From assembly GCA_050945275.1 (NCBI GenBank), contig JBMNSQ010000009.1:1-27600 (forward strand): a stretch of 27,600 nt of DNA, written 5' to 3'. Below, piece after piece: positions 1-6,973 of the stretch. This DNA comes from JAAYWY01 sp050945275. GTDB lineage: Bacteria > Bacillota > DTU030 > DUMP01. Under the pieces are notes generated by a model, which was given only the letters and a program-made list of their open reading frames with translations, was not told the origin of the DNA and did not search any database. A program made the translations under genes and the position numbers. The stretch's first letter is position 1; each line of letters starts with the position of its first letter.

Positions 1-773
1 GCGCCGGGTGAGGATTGAAACCTGAGGCGCACTAGACAAAGAGTCGTAATTGGCGTTGCACCCGGCATCAGCGCCGGGTGAGGATTGAAACCCATTCTTC
101 AGTCGCCATAGCTATTGTCTTTCTTGTTGCACCCGGCATCAGCGCCGGGTGAGGATTGAAACTTCAATCGGCTTGGCTCGATGAAGGAGAAGCGGTACGT
201 TGCACCCGGCATCAGCGCCGGGTGAGGATTGAAACATTCCACGTCCTATTATAGGCCGCCTAATTTTTGGGTTGCACCCGGCATCAGCGCCGGGTGAGGA
301 TTGAAACCTCGCCACTCCCGAAGAAATGGCCGGTGGTAGCATGTTGCACCCGGCATCAGCGCCGGGTGAGGATTGAAACACGTACCCGTCATGTTCGAGG
401 ATGCTTTCCAGGCGTTGCACCCGGCATCACCGCCGGGTGAGGATTGAAACTTACTACCGGCGCTGGTTCAAAGCGGAATTAAGGGTTGCACCCGGCATCA
501 GCGCCGGGTGAGGATTGAAACCATTCCTCATAGGTAGGCTGGGAACTTGTACCTGGTTGCACCCGGCATCACCGCCGGGTGAGGGTTGAAACTAGTCGGT
601 CGTACGTCCTTGGCCCGCTCTGTGTTGCACCCGGCATTACTGCCAGGTGAGGATAGAAACTAGCTTTGCGGAGAAATACGTGCGAGCGTCGCACCGGTTG
701 TACCCAGTAATACCGCCGGGTGAGGACCACTGCCTTGTTGTACCCGTCAATACCACTAGGTAAGGATTGACAC
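1..773 (+). CRISPR. CRISPR array, trailer end, 12 repeats seen
   Basis: A 37-base repeat starts GTTGCACCCGGC and ends GAGGATTGAAAC. Copies start at 1 (partial, last 21 bases), 55, 126, 199, 271, 343, 414, 485, 556, 624, 697 and 737. Spacers are unique and 31-36 bases long. The repeat holds a perfect 8-bp stem, CACCCGGC with GCCGGGTG, around a six-base loop. The ATTGAAAC 3' end suggests transcription on the + strand with the leader left of the window. Repeats from 414 onward gain substitutions: single loop changes at 414 and 556, several changes at 624, and heavy decay at 697 and 737. That is the usual sign of the old, leader-distal end. Between the copies at 697 and 737 almost no spacer is left, so a spacer and part of a repeat were probably deleted. 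No cas gene is present, so the subtype cannot be assigned. Confidence 0.97.
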
Positions 774-813
774 AGGGATGAATTAAGAAATGGTGGCGTG
801 CTATAATATCTTC

Positions 814-911
814 AGGAGACAGGCAAGTCTTTGCACCTATTGCGGGTGAGGGTTGAAATGTTATTCTAGTTGCAAATGGTCTGTTTCTGAAAAGGACCTT
901 GCCTGTCCCCT
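814..911. repeat. 14-bp inverted repeat around array remnant
   Basis: AGGAGACAGGCAAG (814-827) and CTTGCCTGTCCCCT (898-911) are inverted copies with one mismatch, separated by 70 bases that include the orphan CRISPR repeat. The GGGACAGGCA-type core resembles short dispersed palindromic (REP-like) motifs often seen in Clostridia genomes. No transposase gene is adjacent. It may be a decayed REP-type unit or a small non-autonomous element; no target-site duplication was recognised. Confidence 0.5.
827..859 (+). repeat. Degenerate orphan CRISPR repeat
   Basis: About 55 bases beyond the last array unit, the sequence TTTGCACC, a shortened middle, GCGGGTGAGG and GTTGAAAT resembles the array repeat with about ten bases lost from the loop region. 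It keeps the GGGTGAGG core and most of the GTTGAAA end. It looks like a decayed repeat from an older, longer array. It could also be chance similarity reinforced by the GC-rich core. Confidence 0.6.
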
Positions 912-1006
912 TTTGTGGCATTCTGATCGTTTTACCGTAACGATGAAACTCTGTGGTAACAATGGTGATTTGCACCTTTGTCAAGTCTATAACATCCATA
1001 AGCAGA

Positions 1007-1048
1007 AACCCCCTGCGGCTATAAAATATTTTTATACCCGAGGGGGTT
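1007..1048. repeat. Hairpin/dyad abutting the small-gene promoter
   Basis: AACCCCCT (1007-1014) and AGGGGGTT (1041-1048) form a perfect 8-bp inverted repeat, with an inner AT-rich dyad (TATAAAA with TTTTATA) between them. The right arm runs into the -35 box of the promoter at 1047. No T-run follows, so it is not an ordinary terminator. It may be an operator, a cruciform-prone site or the structured end of transcription from the left. Confidence 0.55.
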
Positions 1049-1075
1049 GACGTTTTCTCTGTTAATGTATACAAT
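1047..1075 (+). promoter_or_regulatory. Sigma-A-type promoter with GTATAC site
   Basis: TTGACG (1047-1052), a 17-base spacer, then TACAAT (1070-1075). The palindrome TGTATACA (1066-1073) overlaps the -10 box, and GAATACAATA recurs at 1091-1100. The same two elements occur in the gntR promoter at 1445-1464. Placement fits transcription of the small gene starting at 1124. Confidence 0.7.
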
Positions 1076-1123
1076 AATACACAGATACAGGAATACAATA
1101 TATTTATCCAGGAGGTGCCCGCT

Positions 1124-1294
1124 ATGAAGGCATGTGCTTGCGAGATGACTGGGGACGGATTTGTTAAAGATTGTGCAGCCCGGCCGCAGCCTGATGGTAG
1201 CAAGAAGGCAACGCTAAAATTGGCGGACACAGGGTATTTATTGGCTGATTTATTTCAATGGGATTATCTTATGAGCCGACCGTTAGAGGATTAG
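1124..1294 (+). CDS. 56-residue cysteine-containing small protein, unknown
   Basis: I do not recognise this protein. The ORF has an ATG start preceded by a strong CAGGAGGTG ribosome site (1110-1118) and ends in TAG. It begins MKACACEM and carries Cys4, Cys6 and Cys17. This CxC plus a third cysteine could bind a metal or form a disulfide, but no known motif is complete. The second half (LADTGYLLADLFQWDYLM) is amphipathic and aromatic, with no clear membrane segment or signal peptide. The gene has its own sigma-A-type promoter (1047-1075) and a clean intrinsic terminator (1353-1388), so it is probably an independent transcription unit. Promoter elements shared with the next gene suggest common control by that GntR protein. 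A structured RNA or a leader peptide is an alternative, but the ribosome site and terminator favour a translated gene. Confidence 0.65.
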   Translation: MKACACEMTGDGFVKDCAARPQPDGSKKATLKLADTGYLLADLFQWDYLMSRPLED

Positions 1295-1352
1295 CGATAC
1301 TTAATACTATTTAATATTAATTAATATGTATAGCAGGCTTCTTTAATATATA

Positions 1353-1388
1353 GCATCTGTGCTTTTTTGGAGTACAGATGCCTTTTTT
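1353..1388 (+). terminator. Intrinsic terminator of the small gene
   Basis: GCATCTGT (1353-1360) pairs perfectly with ACAGATGC (1374-1381), extendable by two further pairs, and is followed by six Ts at 1383-1388. It sits between the 56-codon gene and gntR and separates the two units. Confidence 0.8.
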
Positions 1389-1434
1389 GTTTGGAGAGTT
1401 AATCTAAAGGTGATCGGAATAGGTTGTGTCGGTC

Positions 1435-1463
1435 TTGCGAGAATTGTATACATAGAATACAAT
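1435..1463 (+). promoter_or_regulatory. gntR promoter with overlapping operator dyad
   Basis: TTGCGA (1435-1440), 17 bases, then TACAAT (1458-1463). ATTGTAT (1443-1449) and ATACAAT (1457-1463) are perfect inverted arms covering the spacer and -10 box. The left arm contains GTATAC, which fits the GT-N2-AC core of GntR-family operators. This suggests autoregulation by the gene downstream. Confidence 0.65.
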
Positions 1464-1510
1464 AATAGTGGACAATATGGTAGTTTGGTTATGGTGGGGA
1501 GGGATAGATA

Positions 1511-2194
1511 TTGGGTCGACGTGGTGATGGTGGGCGGTCAGGTCGACCACCAGTCCTAAGGAGTAGCATTTTTTTGCAGTTGCGTGATGATATCTTAAAG
1601 GGTCGGTTTGAGCAGGGTGAGAACTTGGTGGAGCTCAAGCTGGCCACTCAGTATGGGGTTAGCCGGACGCCGATACGGGAAGCGTTAAGACAGTTGGAAC
1701 TGGAGGGCCTGGTTAAGTACCAGCCTAATCGGGGCGTAGTGGTGGAAGGGATTACCACTGAAGATGTGAATGACATTTTTATTATACGTGAGCGTTTGGA
1801 GTCGCTTGTAGCTACCTGGGCTGCAAAGCGTATTACACCGGAAGAGGTTAAAAAAATAAAAGAAGTATTAGATCTGCAGGAGTTTTACACAGCCAAGGAT
1901 GATGTGGAACAGGTAACGAGACTTGATACTGAGTTTCACCGTCTGTTATTGGAGGCTAGCAAAAGTAAATCCTTGCGTTATGCTTTAGGAAGTATGCTAG
2001 ATTATGTGGAACAGGCCCGATATCGTTCTTTGCGTGTGCCGGGGCGGATTCATAATTCGGTAGGGGAGCATCGGGCTATTTTAGAAGCGGTAGTAGCTGG
2101 CGACTCTGAGCTGGCAGGAGAGAGAATGAGCAACCATATGCGGACGGCCCGTGAAAATTTATCGCTGTATGCCCCATCTTCGATAGGCAAGTAA
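1511..2194 (+). CDS. GntR family transcriptional regulator, FCD subfamily
   Basis: This 227-residue protein has an N-terminal winged helix (about 17-80; the GntR signature SRTPIREALRQLELEGLV is at 51-68) and an all-helical FCD effector domain (about 88-215). The FCD metal/ligand residues look complete: Asp139 and His143 in LDTEFHRLLL, His187 in SVGEHRAI and His209 in MSNHM. FCD regulators usually bind small organic acids and repress nearby catabolic or transport genes. The TTG start at 1511 follows GGGGAGGG at a normal distance. No catabolic gene adjoins it, and the next gene has its own promoter. GTATAC sites upstream of the 56-codon gene, of gntR itself and in the TRAP/dehydrogenase region at 21770 are candidate targets. 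The ligand is unknown. Confidence 0.93.
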   Translation: MGRRGDGGRSGRPPVLRSSIFLQLRDDILKGRFEQGENLVELKLATQYGVSRTPIREALRQLELEGLVKYQPNRGVVVEGITTEDVNDIFIIRERLESLVATWAAKRITPEEVKKIKEVLDLQEFYTAKDDVEQVTRLDTEFHRLLLEASKSKSLRYALGSMLDYVEQARYRSLRVPGRIHNSVGEHRAILEAVVAGDSELAGERMSNHMRTARENLSLYAPSSIGK

Positions 2195-2230
2195 TACAGA
2201 ACCATAAAATGAAGCTGTTCTTAAGCTAGA

Positions 2231-2264
2231 AAGCCAAGCTTACTTTGGAGCGGCTTCTTTTTTT
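2231..2264 (+). terminator. Probable terminator after gntR
   Basis: AAGCC (2231-2235) and GGCTT (2252-2256) form a short stem with a long loop, followed by TCTTTTTTT. The stem is modest but the T-run and position fit an intrinsic terminator. Confidence 0.45.
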
Positions 2265-2268
2265 GTAC

Positions 2269-2297
2269 TTGGATTGAGCGTATTGGGGAATTATAGC
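2269..2297 (+). promoter_or_regulatory. Probable promoter of the GT-GH130 gene
   Basis: TTGGAT (2269-2274), a 17-base spacer and TATAGC (2292-2297), about 60 bases ahead of the proposed start. Both hexamers are imperfect matches. Confidence 0.45.
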
Positions 2298-2359
2298 GGA
2301 TGTATGCAATAGATATAAGTCTGGCTTAATACATAAATAGCCAGTGGGGAGGGTTTGTA

Positions 2360-5300
2360 CTGGATATTCAAGAGCTGCGCCAACGCGAAGAGCAATTTCG
2401 GTCGGTTTTAGCGAGCGAGCTTAAGGAGGTTGAGCAACACAAAAGAATCGATGTGGTAGTGGGAATACCTTTTTATAATGAAAAGGAAACTTTAGCACAA
2501 GTAGTTACTACGGCTGCTCAAGGCCTTAGTCCATTTCTCAATGTGAAGCCGCTGGTGTTATGTGTAGGGGATCCGGCGGGGGAAGAAGCATTAGCCACGC
2601 TTGGGGACATAAGTTTACCGATGCCGCACCATCAGTTTTTGCTGCCGGAGGGCATTAACGGACGCGGTTTTAGTATTCGTGCTATATTGGAGGTTGCCCG
2701 GGAGCTATCGGCCGATGTGGTACTTTTGGAAGCTGATCTAAGGCGAGAAGGAGACCAGGGATTTAAGCCTACTTGGTTGGAACGGTTGTATTTCCCTTTG
2801 TTGCAGGACTACGATCTTATAAGTGCTAGTTTCCGCCGCCACTATTTTGAGGATACTACGGGTAGTTTGTTTGTGGGGCCGCTACTAGAGGCATTTTTTG
2901 GCCTGAGGCTAGATGATCCCTTGAGCGGTGTGTATGGTATTTCTCGCCGCTTGGTGGAAGAGTACTGCACTGATCTTGATTGGTGGTATGGTGGTGCCGG
3001 TGGTTATGGTGTAGATCCATGGTTGTTGGCCCAGGCTGTGGTCTGGAACAAAAAGATATGCGAAGTGAGCCTGGGGTCTAAGATCGGACCCCTTGGCTTA
3101 AGCAAACGATCGTATGTGTTTAAGCAGGTAGCACGGGCGCTCTTTGACTGTATTAAGGCGAATGAGGACTACTGGCTTAGGTCGCAACTGATTCTAAAGC
3201 AGCCGGACATATATGGTTTAGAAGATCGTGATCGGCCGCCGGCTTTTAGCTGTCATCTAGAGGAGCTCGTGACTAGTTTTGCCACCGGTCTAGATCAGTA
3301 TAGTTCTCTCTTTGCGCATATGCTGCCAGAGAGGTATAGTGCCCTTGAGCAAATCTCTGCTCAAGATGGCTCGGTGATGGAGTTTGACGACAAACTGTGG
3401 AGTACTGTTGTGTATCGGTTCCTGCAGACTTATGCGTTTGATGAATCGATTAATGCGGAGGATCTTTATGAAGGGCTCCGGATTCTCTACGATGGGCGCT
3501 TGGCCGCATTTATTGCTGGCGTGAATAAGTTCTCGGATTTAATTGGGGAAGTGAAGAACCTAGATAAAGAGGACCTTACTTACGAACAGGTTAATCGAAT
3601 AAAGAAGAACCAAGTAACGGAGTTTTTGGACGCTAAGAGTGGATTTATTAAGACGTGGGTGGAACGAGCAGCAGAGGTTCGACCGGTGATCACACCGCTG
3701 GACTATTTAGAGTTTATTCCTGGTGTGCCCATCGCTTTGCCTAAGGACTTAAGAGGTATTGGTGGAATCCCTATTAGAGCTAACGATGTTTTCCAGCGCT
3801 TGGCGGGCCGTTATCGCCAGGAGTTTCATCGTTATGTACACGAAGAATTAGGCTTAGATGAAAATCTGACGGCTCAAGAGATAGGCAGCGGCCTAGAGGA
3901 GTTTCTAATTAAGCTGGAGAAAACAGTGGATTCTTTGCTGCCAGGAGATTTAACTACAACAAAAGGAACAACACAGGTAGTAGATCGGGTTTTTGATCTT
4001 TTTCCTCGTAGCCATATCCTAGCAGTAAAAGCCGATGTTCTTCGACAGCTGCTTACTGAGTTCCCACCGCCTAATTTGCTCATTCGTTTGGGCTATGCTA
4101 GCACGGCCGAACTGCTAAGCGATTTGGATGTGCGTGATGCTTTGGCTTTGGCCGGTATTAGCGAAGAGAGGGAATATATCGACCGGCTGCTGTGGTGGTT
4201 AGGGGATAATCTACGCCCCGATAGTTTGGAAGAAGTCAAGATGCAGCCGTTGATTTTTACTTCCGAGACGTTTCCTGGAGTAGGGGAACTTAGGGATATA
4301 TCTCACTTTGATCGGTTGGCGGCTAGGGTTACAGTGGCCAAATTACACAAAGGTGTGGGTGGGTTGTTACCCAAAATACGCTACTTAACTCATATCGCCA
4401 AGATTTTAGTTCAGGCGGAACATTTTTCTCATATCTGGCAAGTATATTCACGTGAACGCAATGGCTTTGGAACCAAGTTGGTGAACTCTGTTATTAAGCA
4501 TCGGGGACGGGAAGTTTTCTCGGCTACTAATGTTTTCGAAAACTGGCATCAACGCGAGCTGAAAGAGCGATTTTTACAGGTGGCCGAGGATTTGAGAAGC
4601 AAAGGACAGACAGAGGAAGGCGAATTATTGGAGCTTATGGCCCGAGGTTATGGGCTTAGTTTAACCTTGGGTGACGGGACGTATATTCCTTGCTCGGCTT
4701 GGACTTGGGCCAGTTACAGCTTCCGGGGTGGTCAGGGCATCCCTACTCCTTTGTCGGTAAGAATAGAACGCGATTGGTTCCATCATGATTTATTAGAAGA
4801 GATCTACAAGGAGATGGGCTTTCGGTCGGAAGATATCTTGCATGAGACAATTCGGCGGATTGGAGAAGGGCGCGAGGCGGCCAGTTTACTGCATGCCATG
4901 CTAAGAAGTCCTGTAGAAGAAGAAGTAGTGTTGGTCCAGGATGTGGGCTCTTATCCACCAGCGGGGCAGCTTAAGCGCCACGAGCTTAATCCACTGCTGG
5001 AGCCAGTAAAGGAACATCATTGGGAGAGTCGCTATGTACTAAATGCGGCGACTGTGCGGCTTAAGGGCAAGGTGTATGTGCTTTATCGAGCTTTTGGTGA
5101 CGACGAAATATCTCGAGTGGGGTTGGCAATTTTTGATGGCGCAAAGCTCTTGGAACGTTTGCCGGACCCGGTTTTTGGCCCGATGATACCGGAGGAAAGC
5201 CATGGTTGTGAGGATCCTCGCGTGGTGGTAATCGAGGACCAATTATATATGGTGTATACGGCTTACAATGGTGTTATAGCCCAGGTGGCGGCCGCGGTTA

Positions 5301-5938
5301 TTTCGGTCGAAGATTTCTTGGCAAGACGGTTCGACCAGTGGAAGCATCTGGGGCTGGCTTTTCCCAGTCTGTGGGATAAGGACGCTATTTTGTTTCCGGA
5401 AAAGATCGGTGGTCGCTGGGTAATGTACCACCGAGTAGAGCCAAGTATTTGGGTGTCTTATGCCGATGAGCTAAAATTCCCCTGGCCTAAGCAGAATCAT
5501 AAGATTATCATCGGGCCGCGGTCGGGGCTAATGTGGGATTCTTTAAAGATTGGCTCCGGTTCGCAACCGATAAAGACTAAATACGGATGGCTACTTATTT
5601 ACCATGGGGTTAGCAGTACCATGGTCTATCGCCTGGGTGTGATTCTGGTAGATATGAATGATCCGGGGCGGATGCTTTACCGTTCGCCTAATCCGGTACT
5701 GTCGCCGGAGACAGAGCACGAGGTAGGTATAGAGGGACTGACCTGGGTCCCTAATGTGGTGTTTACTTGTGGGGCCGTACCGGGAACAGACAAAGAGGTA
5801 CTGGACGACGATGATGAAATACTATGCTACTATGGTGCTGCCGACACCTATTTGTGCTTGGCTTCGGCTACGGTGGCTGAGCTCATTCCGGAGGCGATTC
5901 GTCAGCGTGTTATTCGAGGCCAAAGCGCCTTAGCGTAA
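2360..5938 (+). CDS. Glycosyltransferase / GH130 phosphorylase-like fusion protein
   Basis: A fusion of about 1,192 residues, numbered here from 2360. The N-terminal part (about 30-300) is a GT-A glycosyltransferase of the glucosylglycerate/mannosylglycerate-synthase kind, with VVGIPFYNE at the nucleotide-binding strand, an LLEADLR acidic motif and LDDPLSGVYGISR. A long, mostly helical part follows (about 300-860). Residues about 870-1170 form a five-bladed GH130 domain (NPLLEP, LNAATVRLKGKVYVLYRA, CEDPRVVVIED, WDKDAILFPE, LLIYHGV), the family of beta-mannoside/oligosaccharide phosphorylases. The fusion suggests synthesis and phosphorolysis of one glycoside, perhaps a compatible solute. No signal peptide is seen, so it is probably cytoplasmic. 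A GTG at 2453 is the first usual start, but it has no ribosome site at the right distance and the coding frame continues upstream. A CTG at 2360, six bases after GGGGAGGG, gives a plausible helical lead (DIQELRQREEQF). The start is uncertain; the domains are not. Confidence 0.88.
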   Translation: MDIQELRQREEQFRSVLASELKEVEQHKRIDVVVGIPFYNEKETLAQVVTTAAQGLSPFLNVKPLVLCVGDPAGEEALATLGDISLPMPHHQFLLPEGINGRGFSIRAILEVARELSADVVLLEADLRREGDQGFKPTWLERLYFPLLQDYDLISASFRRHYFEDTTGSLFVGPLLEAFFGLRLDDPLSGVYGISRRLVEEYCTDLDWWYGGAGGYGVDPWLLAQAVVWNKKICEVSLGSKIGPLGLSKRSYVFKQVARALFDCIKANEDYWLRSQLILKQPDIYGLEDRDRPPAFSCHLEELVTSFATGLDQYSSLFAHMLPERYSALEQISAQDGSVMEFDDKLWSTVVYRFLQTYAFDESINAEDLYEGLRILYDGRLAAFIAGVNKFSDLIGEVKNLDKEDLTYEQVNRIKKNQVTEFLDAKSGFIKTWVERAAEVRPVITPLDYLEFIPGVPIALPKDLRGIGGIPIRANDVFQRLAGRYRQEFHRYVHEELGLDENLTAQEIGSGLEEFLIKLEKTVDSLLPGDLTTTKGTTQVVDRVFDLFPRSHILAVKADVLRQLLTEFPPPNLLIRLGYASTAELLSDLDVRDALALAGISEEREYIDRLLWWLGDNLRPDSLEEVKMQPLIFTSETFPGVGELRDISHFDRLAARVTVAKLHKGVGGLLPKIRYLTHIAKILVQAEHFSHIWQVYSRERNGFGTKLVNSVIKHRGREVFSATNVFENWHQRELKERFLQVAEDLRSKGQTEEGELLELMARGYGLSLTLGDGTYIPCSAWTWASYSFRGGQGIPTPLSVRIERDWFHHDLLEEIYKEMGFRSEDILHETIRRIGEGREAASLLHAMLRSPVEEEVVLVQDVGSYPPAGQLKRHELNPLLEPVKEHHWESRYVLNAATVRLKGKVYVLYRAFGDDEISRVGLAIFDGAKLLERLPDPVFGPMIPEESHGCEDPRVVVIEDQLYMVYTAYNGVIAQVAAAVISVEDFLARRFDQWKHLGLAFPSLWDKDAILFPEKIGGRWVMYHRVEPSIWVSYADELKFPWPKQNHKIIIGPRSGLMWDSLKIGSGSQPIKTKYGWLLIYHGVSSTMVYRLGVILVDMNDPGRMLYRSPNPVLSPETEHEVGIEGLTWVPNVVFTCGAVPGTDKEVLDDDDEILCYYGAADTYLCLASATVAELIPEAIRQRVIRGQSALA

Positions 5939-5940
5939 AA

Positions 5941-5975
5941 GGAAAAGCCCGGTAGCGTAAAATTACAACCGGGCT
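5941..5975 (-). terminator. Terminator of ribU (minus strand)
   Basis: AGCCCGGT (5946-5953) and ACCGGGCT (5968-5975) form a perfect 8-bp stem. Read on the minus strand, the stem is followed by TTTTCC. It lies between two convergent genes. On the plus strand there is no T-run, so it mainly serves the minus-strand gene. Confidence 0.7.
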
Positions 5976-5994
5976 GGAGTTAGTTAGAGGATAA

Positions 5995-6570
5995 CTAGGA
6001 ACGGCTTTTTATAGCGGTTGGTATTAAGGCGTCTGCCCCAAGCCAACTGCTCATTCTTTTGTATAGCAAAAAGGTGGCAACAGAGCTAAACAGACCTTTC
6101 AACAGATTAAAGGGTATGATTGCTGCCTTTACCATGGGCATTATCTGGTCGACGGGTATATTCCATATAGGCAAGAAGATGTATATATCAGCAATAGTAA
6201 TGATCGCAGTCATAACAATGGACCCGACAAAAAGGGAAAGTACAGCTCCGCGTAGAGTATGAAAACGACGGTAAATAAGAGCTGCTGGGACAACGAGGCT
6301 GACACCAGTAACAAAATTGGCTGTTGTGCCGATAATACCTGCTTCTGACCGACCGGACAGTAGAAAGACGACGCATTTGATAGTCTCGGTGAGAATGCCG
6401 GCTACTGGACCGTAGGCGAATCCGGCGATAAGTGCCGGTACGTCGCCGAAGTCAAATTTAAGAAATGGGGGCATGAAGGGGAGTGGAAATTCTAGATACA
6501 TGAGTAAAAATCCAAGGGTACCCAAAAATGCTATTTTGACTAGATATTTGGTGTCGCTAAGACGAGCCAT
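5995..6570 (-). CDS. ribU: ECF transporter S component, riboflavin (RibU-like)
   Basis: This 191-residue, highly hydrophobic protein has about six membrane segments. It carries the substrate-binding features of the RibU family near its start (YLEFPLPFMPPFLKFDFGDV) and the following FAYGPVAGI and TETIKCVVFLL segments. S components bind the vitamin at the membrane and work with the shared EcfT-EcfAA' module, which is not in this window. The start is set by ATG at 6570 behind AGGAGG (6582-6587). The frame stays open to about 6702, but that part lies inside the riboswitch and is not coding. An FMN riboswitch in the 5' leader independently supports riboflavin/FMN as the substrate and predicts shut-off when FMN is abundant. 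It is a single-gene unit ending at the 5946-5975 hairpin. Confidence 0.92.
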   Translation of the reverse strand: MARLSDTKYLVKIAFLGTLGFLLMYLEFPLPFMPPFLKFDFGDVPALIAGFAYGPVAGILTETIKCVVFLLSGRSEAGIIGTTANFVTGVSLVVPAALIYRRFHTLRGAVLSLFVGSIVMTAIITIADIYIFLPIWNIPVDQIMPMVKAAIIPFNLLKGLFSSVATFLLYKRMSSWLGADALIPTAIKSRS

Positions 6571-6591
6571 CTGAACATTACCTCCTAAAGA

Positions 6592-6625
6592 TAAAATTCC
6601 CCGGAAGAAGTGCCTTCCAGGGAAT
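6592..6625 (-). terminator. Riboswitch expression platform (terminator hairpin)
   Basis: On the minus strand ATTCCCTGGAAG and CTTCCGGGGAAT (6625 to 6596) form a 12-bp stem with one G-U pair and a six-base loop, followed by TTTATC. It lies between the FMN aptamer and the ribU ribosome site, as expected of a transcription-terminating platform. The U-run is short, so some control at translation is possible. Confidence 0.65.
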
Positions 6626-6642
6626 AATAGCCATGCTAAGGG

Positions 6643-6806
6643 AATTATACCTTCTCCCATCCGGACTATACCGTCGGCTCTGGATTGTACCAGATCAACC
6701 ACTGCTGTGGCTCGCGGGCTAATCTCGACTAAGGCCGAGCTTCACCGCCGGTCAGGAATTGGAGGCTAGGCCTCCGCACCTTGCCCTGAAGGACTCCTTC
6801 CTATTC
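6643..6806 (-). promoter_or_regulatory. FMN riboswitch (RFN element)
   Basis: Read on the minus strand, the conserved RFN blocks occur in order: AGGGCAAGGTG, then CCTGACCGGCGGTGAAG, a variable arm, GAGCCGACGG and finally TATAGTCCGGATGGGAGAAG. These match the six-helix FMN aptamer core. The element sits directly ahead of ribU, with a terminator hairpin between the two. High FMN is expected to lower ribU expression. Confidence 0.95.
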
Positions 6807-6973
6807 TGTTCATTAATTAACATAGCATAATTGGGAGCAAAAAACAAGACCCACCGCCCATTTTTCCCATGTTGGGCAGGGATTTGAGGCAGCATCACGA
6901 ATACTTCCTTAATTGGTAACTTCAGGCAATTGGCTTAAGATTAGATTGGCCGGCGCATAGGGAGGGAAAGACT

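Noticed and set aside
139..420. Minus-strand open frame of 93 codons across the CRISPR array
   Set aside because: Its repeated protein motif is only the translated CRISPR repeat; there is no ribosome site.
853..1050. Plus-strand open frame of 65 codons
   Set aside because: It starts inside the orphan CRISPR repeat without a ribosome site and runs through the hairpin and -35 box.
637..1230. Minus-strand open frame of 197 codons
   Set aside because: It overlaps array remnants, the promoter and the small gene, has no family similarity and no credible ribosome site.
1359..1559. Plus-strand open frame ahead of gntR
   Set aside because: It starts in the loop of a terminator and overlaps the gntR promoter and start in another frame.
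1..2200. Small gene and GntR protein as part of the CRISPR-Cas system
   Set aside because: No cas motif is present, both have their own promoters, and the array transcript appears to end before them.
6571..6702. N-terminal extension of ribU
   Set aside because: The stretch is the FMN riboswitch and its terminator; a strong ribosome site sets the start at 6570.
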